45,111 nt of DNA from CBFGTV01 sp965652145 (GTDB taxonomy: Bacteria; Bacillota; Clostridia; Peptostreptococcales; Natronincolaceae): the NCBI GenBank assembly GCA_965652145.1, contig CBFGTV010000025.1:1-45111 (forward strand), in the 5' to 3' direction. Below are positions 7,907-15,996 of this stretch, piece by piece. Every line of letters begins with the position of its first letter. Position 1 is the stretch's first letter. A program made the position numbers and the translations under genes. A model generated the notes under the pieces. It was not told where the DNA came from, ran no database searches, and was given only the letters and a program-made list of their open reading frames with translations.

Positions 7907-8518
7907 GTGAAGGAACAAGTTCAAAATCTAATGAATAACTTAGAAAAAAAAGAAATCGGGACTAAATATTTTAATACTAAGGAAGAAGCTGTTAAGGCTA
8001 TTATGGATGAGGCCGATGCTGTGTCGACAATTGGAGTGGGGGGCTCAATGACAATTTTCGATCTGAAATTACACGAGCAGCTGGCCCAAAGGGGAAAACA
8101 AGTATACTGGCATTGGCTGGTACCGCCGGAAGAAAGACCTCAGGTGAGGGAACAGGCTGGAAAGGCAGAGTTATATTTAACCAGTACCAATGCCATAACC
8201 GAAGGTGGCGAATTAGTCAACATTGATGGGGTAGGCAATCGGGTTAGTGCCATGTTCTATGGCCCAAAGCGTGTGATTGTTATCTGCGGTATTAACAAGA
8301 TTACCAGTGATTTAATTTCGGCCATTGACAGAATTAAATCTAAGGCCTGTCCGGGGAATGCAATGCGGCTGAATTTAAAGACTCCCTGTGCAATAACAGG
8401 TAATTGCAATGATTGTTTAAGTGAAGATCGTATGTGTAATATCACAACCATCATTAATCATAAACCCATGACAGTTGATTTGAATGTTTATATTGTTGGT
8501 GAAGCGTTAGGATACTAA
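7907..8518 (+). CDS. LUD-domain protein (LutC/YkgG-like fold)
   Basis: Single-domain member of the LUD (former DUF162) family related to the lactate-utilisation subunits LutB/LutC. Family features include STIGVGGSMTIFDL (about 38-51), the ITEGGELVNIDGVGNRVS region and a C-terminal cysteine cluster (CNDCLSEDRMCN) after TPCAITGNC, which could bind a metal or Fe-S cluster. No lutA or lutB lies nearby, so lactate oxidation should not be assumed; stand-alone LUD proteins of this length are common in Clostridia and uncharacterised. The start is GTG at 7907 with AAGGGGG upstream. The gene is monocistronic, with its own promoter and terminator. Confidence 0.82.
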   Translation: MKEQVQNLMNNLEKKEIGTKYFNTKEEAVKAIMDEADAVSTIGVGGSMTIFDLKLHEQLAQRGKQVYWHWLVPPEERPQVREQAGKAELYLTSTNAITEGGELVNIDGVGNRVSAMFYGPKRVIVICGINKITSDLISAIDRIKSKACPGNAMRLNLKTPCAITGNCNDCLSEDRMCNITTIINHKPMTVDLNVYIVGEALGY

Positions 8519-8547
8519 GAAAGGTGCCCAATACCTTTCTTTTTTTC
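8519..8547 (+). terminator. Terminator after the LUD gene
   Basis: GAAAGGT, a seven-base loop, ACCTTTC, then a run of eight T. Confidence 0.9.
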
Positions 8548-8603
8548 TGCTGCCCTCTTCAATATAGGGATTTATTTGGGGTATACTACAACAAAAAGGC
8601 TTC

Positions 8604-8632
8604 TTTACAAAACAGTATTATTTCGTTATGAT
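8604..8632 (+). promoter_or_regulatory. Probable promoter of the cysteine desulfurase-thiI-moaC unit
   Basis: TTTACA at 8604-8609, 17 bases, TATGAT at 8627-8632. Confidence 0.5.
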
Positions 8633-8678
8633 AAAATCTGAATTAAGGTATGAATGAACTGAATGAAGGTGAAAAAAC

Positions 8679-9833
8679 ATGGAAGTGTACTTAGATAATG
8701 CTGCCACCACAAAGCCAAGAAAATCTGTGGTTCAGGCTGTCGTTTACGGAATGGAAGAGCTTTATGGAAATCCTTCCTCCCTTCATGGCAAGGGAGTAAT
8801 GGTCGAGAAGCATATCAAGCAAATACGTAAGAACATTGCAAGGTTTTTAGGCTGTCAGGATCAGGCATTGTATTTTACTTCAGGTGGTACAGAATCCAAT
8901 AACATAGCCATTAGAGGAGTAGCAGAGGCCTATGGCCGCAGGGGAAGACATTTAATCACCTCAAAAATTGAGCATCCGTCGGTATTGAACACCATGGAGG
9001 ATTTGGCGGCCAAGGGCTATGAGGTAACCTATATTGATGTAGATAAGAGGGGATTGATTGATTTAGATCAATTGTTATCGGCCGTCAGGGAAGATACCAT
9101 TTTGGTCAGCATCATGCATGTTAATAATGAAGTAGGCAGTATTCAGCCAATTGAAATCCTTGGAAGGGAATTAAAAAGAAAAAACAAAAATACTCTATTT
9201 CACGTTGATGCCATTCAATCCTTTGGAAAGATCAAAATCCCCGTCAATACCCTTCCCATAGACATGCTTTCCTTTAGCGGCCACAAAATCCATGGCCCCA
9301 AGGGCATTGGCGGCCTTTATGTGAAAAAGGGAGTTAGGCTGAGACCGGTGGTTACCGGAGGCAACCAGGAAACGGGAATCCGTTCAGGAACAGAAAATGT
9401 ACCTGGCATATTTGGCCTTGGTAAGGCAGTGGAAGAAATGGATCAGGATCATCCTGCCAAAATGAAAAGGCTGAAGGATTTAAAGGAATATCTCATCAAA
9501 AACCTCAGTACTGCCATCGAAAACATTGAAATCTTGACCGGAGCTGACCAGTCCTTTGCAGATCATATCCTATCGGTGGCCTTTATTGGTGTAAAAAGTG
9601 AAGTTTTACTTCACAGCCTGGAGGAAGACGGAATTTACGTTTCAGCTGGTTCCGCCTGTTCCTCAAAGAAAAAGGGCCAAAGCCATGTATTAAAGGCCAT
9701 GGGCCTAAGGGAACAGCTGATAGATAGTACCCTGAGATTAAGCATTAGCGATGAAACAACCATAGAACAATTAAGCTATGCAATTGATAGAATTAAGTAC
9801 CATGTGGAAGCATTAAGAAAGATTATGAGGTGA
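8679..9833 (+). CDS. Cysteine desulfurase (NifS/IscS family)
   Basis: Pyridoxal-phosphate enzyme that takes sulfur from cysteine and passes it on as a persulfide. The PLP lysine is K203 in SGHKIHGPKG; the sulfur-carrying cysteine is C327 in SAGSACSSKK. The N-terminal DNAATT and GNPSSLH motifs and SGGTESNN are typical of the family. The gene lies one base before the thiI ribosome-site region, so the pair is almost certainly co-transcribed. This matches the Bacillus NifZ-ThiI arrangement, in which a dedicated desulfurase supplies sulfur for 4-thiouridine in tRNA. No iscU or other Fe-S scaffold gene is nearby, which supports a tRNA-thiolation role over general cluster assembly. Length (384) is normal. 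Confidence 0.93.
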   Translation: MEVYLDNAATTKPRKSVVQAVVYGMEELYGNPSSLHGKGVMVEKHIKQIRKNIARFLGCQDQALYFTSGGTESNNIAIRGVAEAYGRRGRHLITSKIEHPSVLNTMEDLAAKGYEVTYIDVDKRGLIDLDQLLSAVREDTILVSIMHVNNEVGSIQPIEILGRELKRKNKNTLFHVDAIQSFGKIKIPVNTLPIDMLSFSGHKIHGPKGIGGLYVKKGVRLRPVVTGGNQETGIRSGTENVPGIFGLGKAVEEMDQDHPAKMKRLKDLKEYLIKNLSTAIENIEILTGADQSFADHILSVAFIGVKSEVLLHSLEEDGIYVSAGSACSSKKKGQSHVLKAMGLREQLIDSTLRLSISDETTIEQLSYAIDRIKYHVEALRKIMR

Positions 9834-9840
9834 TTTGTTG

Positions 9841-11016
9841 GTGGAAAAGGTAATTATTGTCCGATATGGAGAGGTAATGCTGAAGGGAAGCAATAAACGA
9901 TTTTTTGAGGACAAGCTGGTAAGACATATTCGCCATGCCCTAAGGGATTTAGGCAGGCCAACGGTTTATAAAAAACATAGCCGTATTTATGTTGATGTCG
10001 ATCATTATGATGAGAAACAGCTTATAGAACGAATTAAAAAGGTCTTTGGGGTTACTTTGATCAGCCCTGCCAAGCGATTTCCCGTAGAGCTGGATAAAAT
10101 CAAAGAGGTGGCCCTGGAGGAACTCAAATTTCAAGAGCAAACCAGGGGAATTAGAACCTTTAAGGTGGAGAGCAAACGGGTTGATAAAAGCTTTCCCCTT
10201 TCTTCACTGGAACTTAGCCGAGAGATTGGCGGTTATCTATTATCGAAGCAGGAACAGGTAAAGGTGGATGTACATCAGCCGGATGTCAAAGTATATGTTG
10301 AAGTCAGGGAAGAAGCCTATGTATTCAGTGAAAGGGTCATGGGACTGGGGGGACTGCCCCTGGGCACCAATGGAAAAGCCATGCTGCTTCTTTCAGGTGG
10401 AATAGACAGTCCTGTGGCAGGCTGGATGGTGGCCAAGCGGGGAGTAGAAATCCAGGCGGTTCATTTCCATAGCTATCCCTTTACCAGCCAGCGGGCCAAA
10501 GAAAAGGTATTGGATTTAGCCAGACTGTTATCGGAATACATCGGATCATTTAAGCTATTTTCAGTGAACCTGCTGCCCATTCAAAAAGAAATTAATGAAA
10601 AATGCCCTGAAGATGAAATGACCATTTTATCTCGTAGATTTATGATGAAAATTGCCGAGCAAATCGCCCAAGAACAAAATGCCCAAGCCCTGGTTACAGG
10701 TGAAAGCATAGGGCAGGTGGCCAGTCAGACCATCGAAAGCTTGAATACTACCAATGCAGCGGTTTCAATGCCGGTATTCAGGCCCTTGATTGCTATGGAC
10801 AAGGTGGATATCATAGAAATTGCCAGGAATATCGGAACGTATGATACCTCTATTCAACCCTTCGAGGATTGCTGTACGGTGTTTTTACCAAAAAGGCCCG
10901 TAACAAAACCCAGGCTTGATAGAATATTAAAGTCTGAAGCTCGGCTGGATGCAGAGACTTTAATCGAGGAAGCTATAAGCAATATGGAAGTAGAGGAAAT
11001 CGTTTTTGAAGATTAA
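9841..11016 (+). CDS. thiI: tRNA uracil 4-sulfurtransferase ThiI
   Basis: Makes 4-thiouridine at position 8 of tRNAs by adenylating the uridine and inserting sulfur delivered by a cysteine desulfurase. An N-terminal ferredoxin-like/THUMP region spans about residues 1-165, followed by the PP-loop SGGIDSP (187-193 counted from the longer start) and a C-terminal segment with paired cysteines (EDCCTVFLPKRP). No rhodanese domain follows, so this is the short ThiI type that takes sulfur directly from a NifZ-like partner, consistent with the gene just upstream. In-frame TTG codons occur at 9835 and 9838; GTG 9841 is preferred because GAGGTGA at 9827-9833 is then seven bases away. Confidence 0.94.
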   Translation: MEKVIIVRYGEVMLKGSNKRFFEDKLVRHIRHALRDLGRPTVYKKHSRIYVDVDHYDEKQLIERIKKVFGVTLISPAKRFPVELDKIKEVALEELKFQEQTRGIRTFKVESKRVDKSFPLSSLELSREIGGYLLSKQEQVKVDVHQPDVKVYVEVREEAYVFSERVMGLGGLPLGTNGKAMLLLSGGIDSPVAGWMVAKRGVEIQAVHFHSYPFTSQRAKEKVLDLARLLSEYIGSFKLFSVNLLPIQKEINEKCPEDEMTILSRRFMMKIAEQIAQEQNAQALVTGESIGQVASQTIESLNTTNAAVSMPVFRPLIAMDKVDIIEIARNIGTYDTSIQPFEDCCTVFLPKRPVTKPRLDRILKSEARLDAETLIEEAISNMEVEEIVFED

Positions 11017-11036
11017 TTCAAGGAGGAGCATTAAGG

Positions 11037-11525
11037 ATGAATGAGTCAAAGGAATTTACCCATTTTAACGAGGCGGGAAGGGCTAAAATGGTTGAGGTGG
11101 GAGATAAGCTCAACACTAAACGGGAGGCTGTGGCTACAGGAAAAATCTATATGATGCCAGAAACCCTTGCAAAAATCATTGATAAAGACATTAGTAAAGG
11201 AGATGTTCTTGCAGTTTCCCAGGTGGCGGGCATTATGGCTGCTAAGCAGACCAGCAGCATGATTCCCATGTGTCATAATATCATTTTAACCGGGGCAGAT
11301 ATTAACTTTTCCATTGATAAAGAAAATAGTAAAATCGATATTGAGGCGGTAGTAAGAACCACAGGTAAAACTGGTGTTGAAATTGAGGCTTTGGCAGCGG
11401 TCTCGATGGCTGCATTGACCATTTATGATATGTGTAAGGCTGTAGATCGAGGAATGACCATCACCGACATTAAGCTAGTTAAAAAAACCGGTGGAAAATC
11501 TGGAGATTTTATTCGACAGGAATAA
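11037..11525 (+). CDS. moaC: Cyclic pyranopterin monophosphate synthase MoaC
   Basis: Catalyses the second step of molybdenum cofactor synthesis, forming cyclic pyranopterin monophosphate from the MoaA product. Family motifs are clear: FNEAGRAKMVEVGDK near the N-terminus, SMIPMCHNI with the conserved histidine, the GVEIEALAAVS helix and the catalytic DMCKAVD. Length (162) is typical. AAGGAGGAG precedes the ATG by about seven bases. It follows thiI by 20 nt and so ends the sulfur operon, but no other moa, mog or mod gene is in the window. The link with thiolation may be loose; MoaD also receives sulfur from a cysteine desulfurase in other bacteria. Confidence 0.95.
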   Translation: MNESKEFTHFNEAGRAKMVEVGDKLNTKREAVATGKIYMMPETLAKIIDKDISKGDVLAVSQVAGIMAAKQTSSMIPMCHNIILTGADINFSIDKENSKIDIEAVVRTTGKTGVEIEALAAVSMAALTIYDMCKAVDRGMTITDIKLVKKTGGKSGDFIRQE

Positions 11526-11530
11526 GACTA

Positions 11531-11576
11531 AAGGAGCACCTGATGATTAATATAATCATTTGGTGCTCCTTTTCTT
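11531..11576 (+). terminator. Terminator after moaC
   Basis: AAGGAGCACC pairs with GGTGCTCCTT. The stem continues through an AT-rich inner helix (ATGATTA / TAATCAT) and is followed by TTTTCTTTT. It lies between convergent genes and may act on both. Confidence 0.88.
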
Positions 11577-12569
11577 TTAGTAAAATAGGCATTCAATTAG
11601 TTCATCAAGGGTAATTTGACCCAGAAAATTGCTCAGCTCAAGATCCTTTAATCCATCAGTGATGGCCGTTTCTTCGTAGGTTAGGCCCGTCAGCCTTTCC
11701 TCCAGTCCCGATACATCACTGGAGCTTAGAAAATCGCCGTAAATTTTCAGCTGACTGATCTTCCCCTGCTGTACATCAAAGCGTATATCCAATAGACCCC
11801 CTGTAAAGCGTTTCGATTTTTGAATGTGGAAATCAGGTGATTCTCCGAAGTTCCAATTCCAGGTCATGTAGCGGTTGTTCATAATTTCCAATATACCTTG
11901 TTGATCCTGGTCTGTTAAAATATATTCCTGAGGTGTTTGCTGCTGGTATTCAAAAATATATTTTAATAACAGGTCACGAAACTCATTAATGGGCACGATA
12001 CGATCCATGTAATCGGCAATATTGGTGACACGGCTCCTCACCGATTTAATTCCTTTAGAGGAAATTTTGTCGGCACGAACCTTTAGAGCCTCCTGAAGGC
12101 GAGTCAGCTCAGAATGATAGAGCAGTGTACCATGGTGCAGCAACTTATTTCGGTAATAGTACTGTGCATTTCCGGAAAATTTTTTCCCCTCGATGGTGAT
12201 GTCATTTCGGCCAGAAAATTCGGCAGGAATTCCGATACGATTCAGGGCGTCGATAACAGGCTTGGTGAATTTACGATAGTTGCTGACACTGTCTTGATCA
12301 TTTTTCACAATAAAGGTAAAGTTTAGATTGCCAAAATCGTGGTAAACCGCACCGCCTCCGGAAAGGCGACGAACTACAGAAATATCATTTTTCTTAACGT
12401 ATTCGGCATTGATTTCTTCCATAGTATTTTGATTTCTGCCAATGATAATGGAGGGTCTGTTCTGCCACAGGATTACAAAATCCTCCTGGGGATCAAGATG
12501 CTTTAATACATATTCCTCCAGGGCCAGATTGTAGTGGGGATCAGTATGATTATTGCTGATAAATTTCAT
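11577..12569 (-). CDS. lplA: Lipoate-protein ligase A
   Basis: Attaches free lipoate to lipoyl domains (for example glycine-cleavage H protein or 2-oxoacid dehydrogenase E2) through lipoyl-AMP. The catalytic domain shows YNLALEEY, WQNRPSIIIGRNQN, the lipoate-binding RRLSGGGAVYHD and FSGNAQYY with the downstream HHGTLLY. The C-terminal accessory domain (about 255-330) is present, as in full-length LplA. The ATG at 12569 follows GGAGAGG. The gene converges on moaC and may follow the metal transporter upstream. No lipoylated enzyme is encoded in the window. Confidence 0.93.
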   Translation of the reverse strand: MKFISNNHTDPHYNLALEEYVLKHLDPQEDFVILWQNRPSIIIGRNQNTMEEINAEYVKKNDISVVRRLSGGGAVYHDFGNLNFTFIVKNDQDSVSNYRKFTKPVIDALNRIGIPAEFSGRNDITIEGKKFSGNAQYYYRNKLLHHGTLLYHSELTRLQEALKVRADKISSKGIKSVRSRVTNIADYMDRIVPINEFRDLLLKYIFEYQQQTPQEYILTDQDQQGILEIMNNRYMTWNWNFGESPDFHIQKSKRFTGGLLDIRFDVQQGKISQLKIYGDFLSSSDVSGLEERLTGLTYEETAITDGLKDLELSNFLGQITLDELIECLFY

Positions 12570-12658
12570 TTCATCCTCTCCTTAAGTCCATTTTTAGAAG
12601 GCTCTAAGGTTCTAATACCCAATTATTGTTGCTTTAACAGGAGAAGAATATTTTTTTA

Positions 12659-13438
12659 TTAACCTAGGCTAACATCTAAAAACATCATGATAACAAAGCC
12701 TATTAAAAGTCCATAGGTGGCCCTTCTCTCATAACCGTTTCGCTGGGTTTCGGGAATAATTTCGTCACAAATGACATAGAGCATGGCTCCGGCGGCAAAT
12801 GCCAGGCCATAGGGTAAAACCGGCTCAGCCACATGAACCAGACCAATCCCCAACAGTCCGCCGATGGGCTCCACCAGACCTGTGGCCAGGGCGATTAAAA
12901 AGGCCTTTTTGGTATTGTACTTTTCTCTTATAAGGGCCAGGGCAACGGCCAATCCCTCGGGAATATTTTGAAGGCCTATGGCGATGGCAATGGTTAAACC
13001 ATTACCGATATCACCATTACCAAAGCCCACCCCAACAGCTAACCCCTCGGGAAAATTATGAAGGGTAATGGCAATAATAAAGAGCCAGACCTTTCTAAGC
13101 TGTTGCGTGTCTCTGTCGTTGGGCAGTTTAACCAGCAAATTGTGAGGAGAGTATTGATCCATGAAGTCTAAAAATATACCTCCTATCAATATTCCGATCA
13201 CTGCGATAGCAGCACCGCCCATGCCGCCCCCGGCATATTCTACAGCCGGTACAATTAAGCTAAAGCAGGTGGCTGCCAGCATGACCCCTGCTGCGAAGCC
13301 CAGCATGGTATCTAAGGTTTTGTGAGTGATATCTTTGGTAAAAAAAATTGGTAAAGCCCCTACACCGGTACAAAGCCCGGCAATTAAGCTTGCCAATAGG
13401 CCAATGGTAATAATATTAAATTGCGATAGATATTCCAC
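12659..13438 (-). CDS. ZIP family metal transporter (ZupT-like)
   Basis: Inner-membrane importer of divalent metals such as zinc, iron or manganese. Both ZIP core motifs are present: TLHNFPEGLAVG (TM4) and GLQNIPEGLAVA (TM5), whose His, Asn and Glu residues bind the ions. Seven to eight hydrophobic segments can be counted. The variable loop between TM3 and TM4 is short and has few histidines. An ATG-started frame extends to 13477 without a ribosome site. GTG at 13438 is preferred because GGGGGTG lies nine bases upstream and the protein then begins where family members do. Metal preference cannot be read from the sequence. Confidence 0.88.
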   Translation of the reverse strand: MEYLSQFNIITIGLLASLIAGLCTGVGALPIFFTKDITHKTLDTMLGFAAGVMLAATCFSLIVPAVEYAGGGMGGAAIAVIGILIGGIFLDFMDQYSPHNLLVKLPNDRDTQQLRKVWLFIIAITLHNFPEGLAVGVGFGNGDIGNGLTIAIAIGLQNIPEGLAVALALIREKYNTKKAFLIALATGLVEPIGGLLGIGLVHVAEPVLPYGLAFAAGAMLYVICDEIIPETQRNGYERRATYGLLIGFVIMMFLDVSLG

Positions 13439-13579
13439 CCTTGGTTGCACCCCCATGATCAATTTAACCTGTATCATTATATTATGGCGATAGAGGATGA
13501 TTGGTGACCTTTTCTTTTAGGCCAAGGAATAAAATATGCTATAATTAATAGTAAGAAGAATAAAGGTAAGGATGGTAGC

Positions 13580-14191
13580 ATGGATAAATTAGATTGTCAG
13601 TTTTATAATAGGCCAACCCTTGAGGTTGCTAAGGATTTATTGGGAAAGGTTCTTGTAAAAAGAGAAAAGAACTACGTATTAAGGGGAAGGATTGTTGAAA
13701 CGGAGGCTTATATAGGAGCAATCGATAAGGCAGCCCACTGCTATGGAAATAAAATGACCCCCAGAACCAGGGTGATGTTCGGGGAGCCGGGAAGAGCCTA
13801 CGTCTATTTAATTTATGGAATGTACTATTGTTTAAATGTGGTAACAGAACCTGAGGGAGCTGCAGCAGCAGTATTAATTAGAGGAATTGAGCCCTTGGAA
13901 GGAATGGAAGCCATGGCCTACAATCGGTATCAAAGGGAGCTGGACAGCCTCACTAAACCCCAGCTGAAGGGCCTTACCAATGGTCCTGGAAAGCTATGCA
14001 AGGCCTTTAATATAACAAAGGAGCATAATGAAGCCGCCCTATGGAGCGAGCGCTTTTACATTACAGATACAGAAGCGCAGCCCTTTGAAATAGTCACCAC
14101 AAAACGAATTAATATAGGTTATGCCCAGGAGGCCATTGATTTCCCCTGGCGGTATTATATTAAAAATAATCCCTATGTATCTAAAAAATAA
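13580..14191 (+). CDS. 3-methyladenine DNA glycosylase (AAG/MPG family)
   Basis: Base-excision repair enzyme that removes alkylated purines such as 3-methyladenine and hypoxanthine. The family blocks are RPTLEVAKDLLGK, the catalytic-glutamate motif VETEAYIG, MTPRTRVMFGEPGRAYVYLIYG, CLNVVTE and the LTNGPGKLCKAF block. Length (203) fits. A TATAAT element at 13540-13545 lies 35 nt upstream, with a poor -35. Only four bases separate its stop from the stop of the convergent acyltransferase gene, and no terminator is seen between them, so the two transcripts probably overlap at their 3' ends. Confidence 0.93.
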   Translation: MDKLDCQFYNRPTLEVAKDLLGKVLVKREKNYVLRGRIVETEAYIGAIDKAAHCYGNKMTPRTRVMFGEPGRAYVYLIYGMYYCLNVVTEPEGAAAAVLIRGIEPLEGMEAMAYNRYQRELDSLTKPQLKGLTNGPGKLCKAFNITKEHNEAALWSERFYITDTEAQPFEIVTTKRINIGYAQEAIDFPWRYYIKNNPYVSKK

Positions 14192-14195
14192 AGTA

Positions 14196-14909
14196 TTATG
14201 ATTGTTCCAGGCTGGTCTTAATTTGATTAAATACCATGGCTGTCAGGTCGGTTGATTTGTCAAGGCCGGTTGTATCGATGGGCTTAGCTATAATGACCTG
14301 TACATTGGCAGGCTTAATCCGGTTGCCATTGGCCTCCATAATTTTATAGGAGCCCTTAATGGTGATGGGGACTATTGAGACCCCTGCTCTAGCGGCCATT
14401 TTTAAACTGCCGGGTTTAAAGGCCCCTATTTCATCGCCCTTGCTTCGAGTTCCTTCGGGAAAAATCACCATGGAATGACCACCCTTTAATAGATCTATGG
14501 CCTTGGTAATGGTTCTGAGGGATTGTCGCATGTCGTTACGGTCAATAAATACACAATCCAAAAGCTCCATCCAGCGATTGACCAGGGGGAGCTTTTTCAG
14601 TTCTACTTTAGCTACAAAACCCAGTGGCTTGGGTAAATGGGCCAATAAAATAGGTATATCGAAGTTGCCCTGATGATTGCTGACAAAAAGGACAGGCTGA
14701 TCCTGGGGAATATGATCAAGGCCGGTGATTTGAATATTGCTGCCGGTACGGTGAAGAACTCGGGCAGCCCATTTTCTTGCAGCCCTATGGGCAAATCCTC
14801 GTCTCTCCTCTAATCGATTCTGTTTTTCAAGGCGATTTGCCCTGGGAATAGAAAAGGATACAAAAATCGTATCAATCCAAAAACTGATAAACCAATAGAT
14901 AGTGCGCAT
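14196..14909 (-). CDS. plsC: 1-acyl-glycerol-3-phosphate acyltransferase (PlsC-like)
   Basis: Membrane-associated enzyme that acylates lysophosphatidic acid in phospholipid synthesis. The HX4D catalytic motif is NHQGNFD (about 77-83) and the substrate-binding motif is IFPEGTRSKG (about 149-158); VFIDRND and VPITIKGS match the remaining PlsC blocks. One hydrophobic N-terminal segment (YWFISFWIDTIFVSFSI) probably anchors it. Length (237) is typical. The ATG at 14909 has AAAGGAGG upstream. It is monocistronic and divergent from the amidase gene. PlsC homologues with other acyl acceptors exist, so the precise substrate is inferred. Confidence 0.9.
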   Translation of the reverse strand: MRTIYWFISFWIDTIFVSFSIPRANRLEKQNRLEERRGFAHRAARKWAARVLHRTGSNIQITGLDHIPQDQPVLFVSNHQGNFDIPILLAHLPKPLGFVAKVELKKLPLVNRWMELLDCVFIDRNDMRQSLRTITKAIDLLKGGHSMVIFPEGTRSKGDEIGAFKPGSLKMAARAGVSIVPITIKGSYKIMEANGNRIKPANVQVIIAKPIDTTGLDKSTDLTAMVFNQIKTSLEQS

Positions 14910-14964
14910 ATAGAAATCCTCCTTTATGTAGTGCCTATGTCTATTTTAAACTGAATTGACGGCT

Positions 14965-14992
14965 TTGACAAATGTCTGTGATAAAATAAAAT
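14965..14992 (+). promoter_or_regulatory. Probable promoter of the omega-amidase-like gene
   Basis: TTGACA at 14965-14970, 16 bases, TAAAAT at 14987-14992. Confidence 0.5.
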
Positions 14993-15054
14993 TAATCATA
15001 ATAACATTTATCTGAAAAAGATAAAAGGAAGAATGAAAAGGAGGCTAGAGCAGC

Positions 15055-15897
15055 GTGAAAAAATTTACTGTGGCGGTATGTCAGATGATGGTTACTGATC
15101 ATAAGGAGCAGAATCTGAAAAAGGCGGAATCACTTATTCGTACTGCTGTAAAGGAACGGGATGCCCAGCTGGTGGTCTTACCCGAGATGTTTAACTGTCC
15201 CTATGAAAATCAATATTTTCCCCTATTTGCAGAGGAATACGGAGGCTTGACAACCAGTTTTCTGTCGAGGCTGGCTGGGGAGCTAAAAATTTATTTGATT
15301 GGTGGCTCTATTCCAGAGAAACAGGATAACCAAATTTTTAATACCAGCTATGTATATAACCCCCATGGTGACCTAATTGGAAAACATCGTAAAATGCACC
15401 TTTTTGACATTGATATTCCCAATGGTATACGATTTAAGGAATCTGATACCCTGGGGGCAGGAAGCCAGGCTACGGTCTTTGAAACAGAATTTTGCACCAT
15501 GGGGCTGGGAATCTGCTATGATATGCGTTTTCCAGAGCTAATGAGATTGATGGCATTAAAGGGAGCTAAGGTGATCATTGTACCGGCTGCCTTTAATATG
15601 ACCACTGGCCCTGCCCATTGGAGCAGCTTGCTTCAGGTAAGGGCTCTGGATAACCAGGTTTATTTTGTTGCAGCGTCCCCCGCCCGTGACCTAAAGGCTA
15701 ACTATCATGCCTACGGTCATTCGGCCATTATTGACCCGTGGGGGCAAGCTATTGCCCAGGCTGGTGAGGGAGAAGCGGTGGTTTATGGTGAGATTGACCT
15801 GAGCTATGTAGAAAAAATCAGAAGTCAATTGCCCCTTCTTCAGCATCTTAGAAAAGACTGTTACGCTGTTGTGGAACAGAATGGGAAAAAACTTTAA
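15055..15897 (+). CDS. Carbon-nitrogen hydrolase, omega-amidase (Nit2)-like
   Basis: Nitrilase-superfamily amidase. The catalytic triad is visible: glutamate in VLPEMFNCPY, lysine in KHRKMHLFDID and cysteine in GLGICYDMRFPEL. The segments around them (DIPNGIRFKESDTL, FNMTTGPAHW, QVRALDNQVYF) closely resemble Nit2-type omega-amidases, which hydrolyse 2-oxoglutaramate and 2-oxosuccinamate. This is an inference from resemblance; an N-carbamoyl-amine or other amide substrate is possible. The GTG start at 15055 follows AGGAGG by ten bases. It has its own promoter. The hydroxyacid oxidase-like gene downstream has a separate candidate promoter and no terminator lies between, so partial co-transcription is possible. 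Confidence 0.88.
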   Translation: MKKFTVAVCQMMVTDHKEQNLKKAESLIRTAVKERDAQLVVLPEMFNCPYENQYFPLFAEEYGGLTTSFLSRLAGELKIYLIGGSIPEKQDNQIFNTSYVYNPHGDLIGKHRKMHLFDIDIPNGIRFKESDTLGAGSQATVFETEFCTMGLGICYDMRFPELMRLMALKGAKVIIVPAAFNMTTGPAHWSSLLQVRALDNQVYFVAASPARDLKANYHAYGHSAIIDPWGQAIAQAGEGEAVVYGEIDLSYVEKIRSQLPLLQHLRKDCYAVVEQNGKKL

Positions 15898-15935
15898 ATT
15901 TACGTTGCTGCCATTGGGTTTTTCCAAAATGTCCT

Positions 15936-15963
15936 TTGAAGTTAGGGCTAAAATTGTTACAAT
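15936..15963 (+). promoter_or_regulatory. Probable promoter of the 2-hydroxyacid oxidase-like gene
   Basis: TTGAAG at 15936-15941, 16 bases, TACAAT at 15958-15963. Confidence 0.5.
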
Positions 15964-15996
15964 AGAATTGTAATTTAACATACAGGAGGAATGGAT

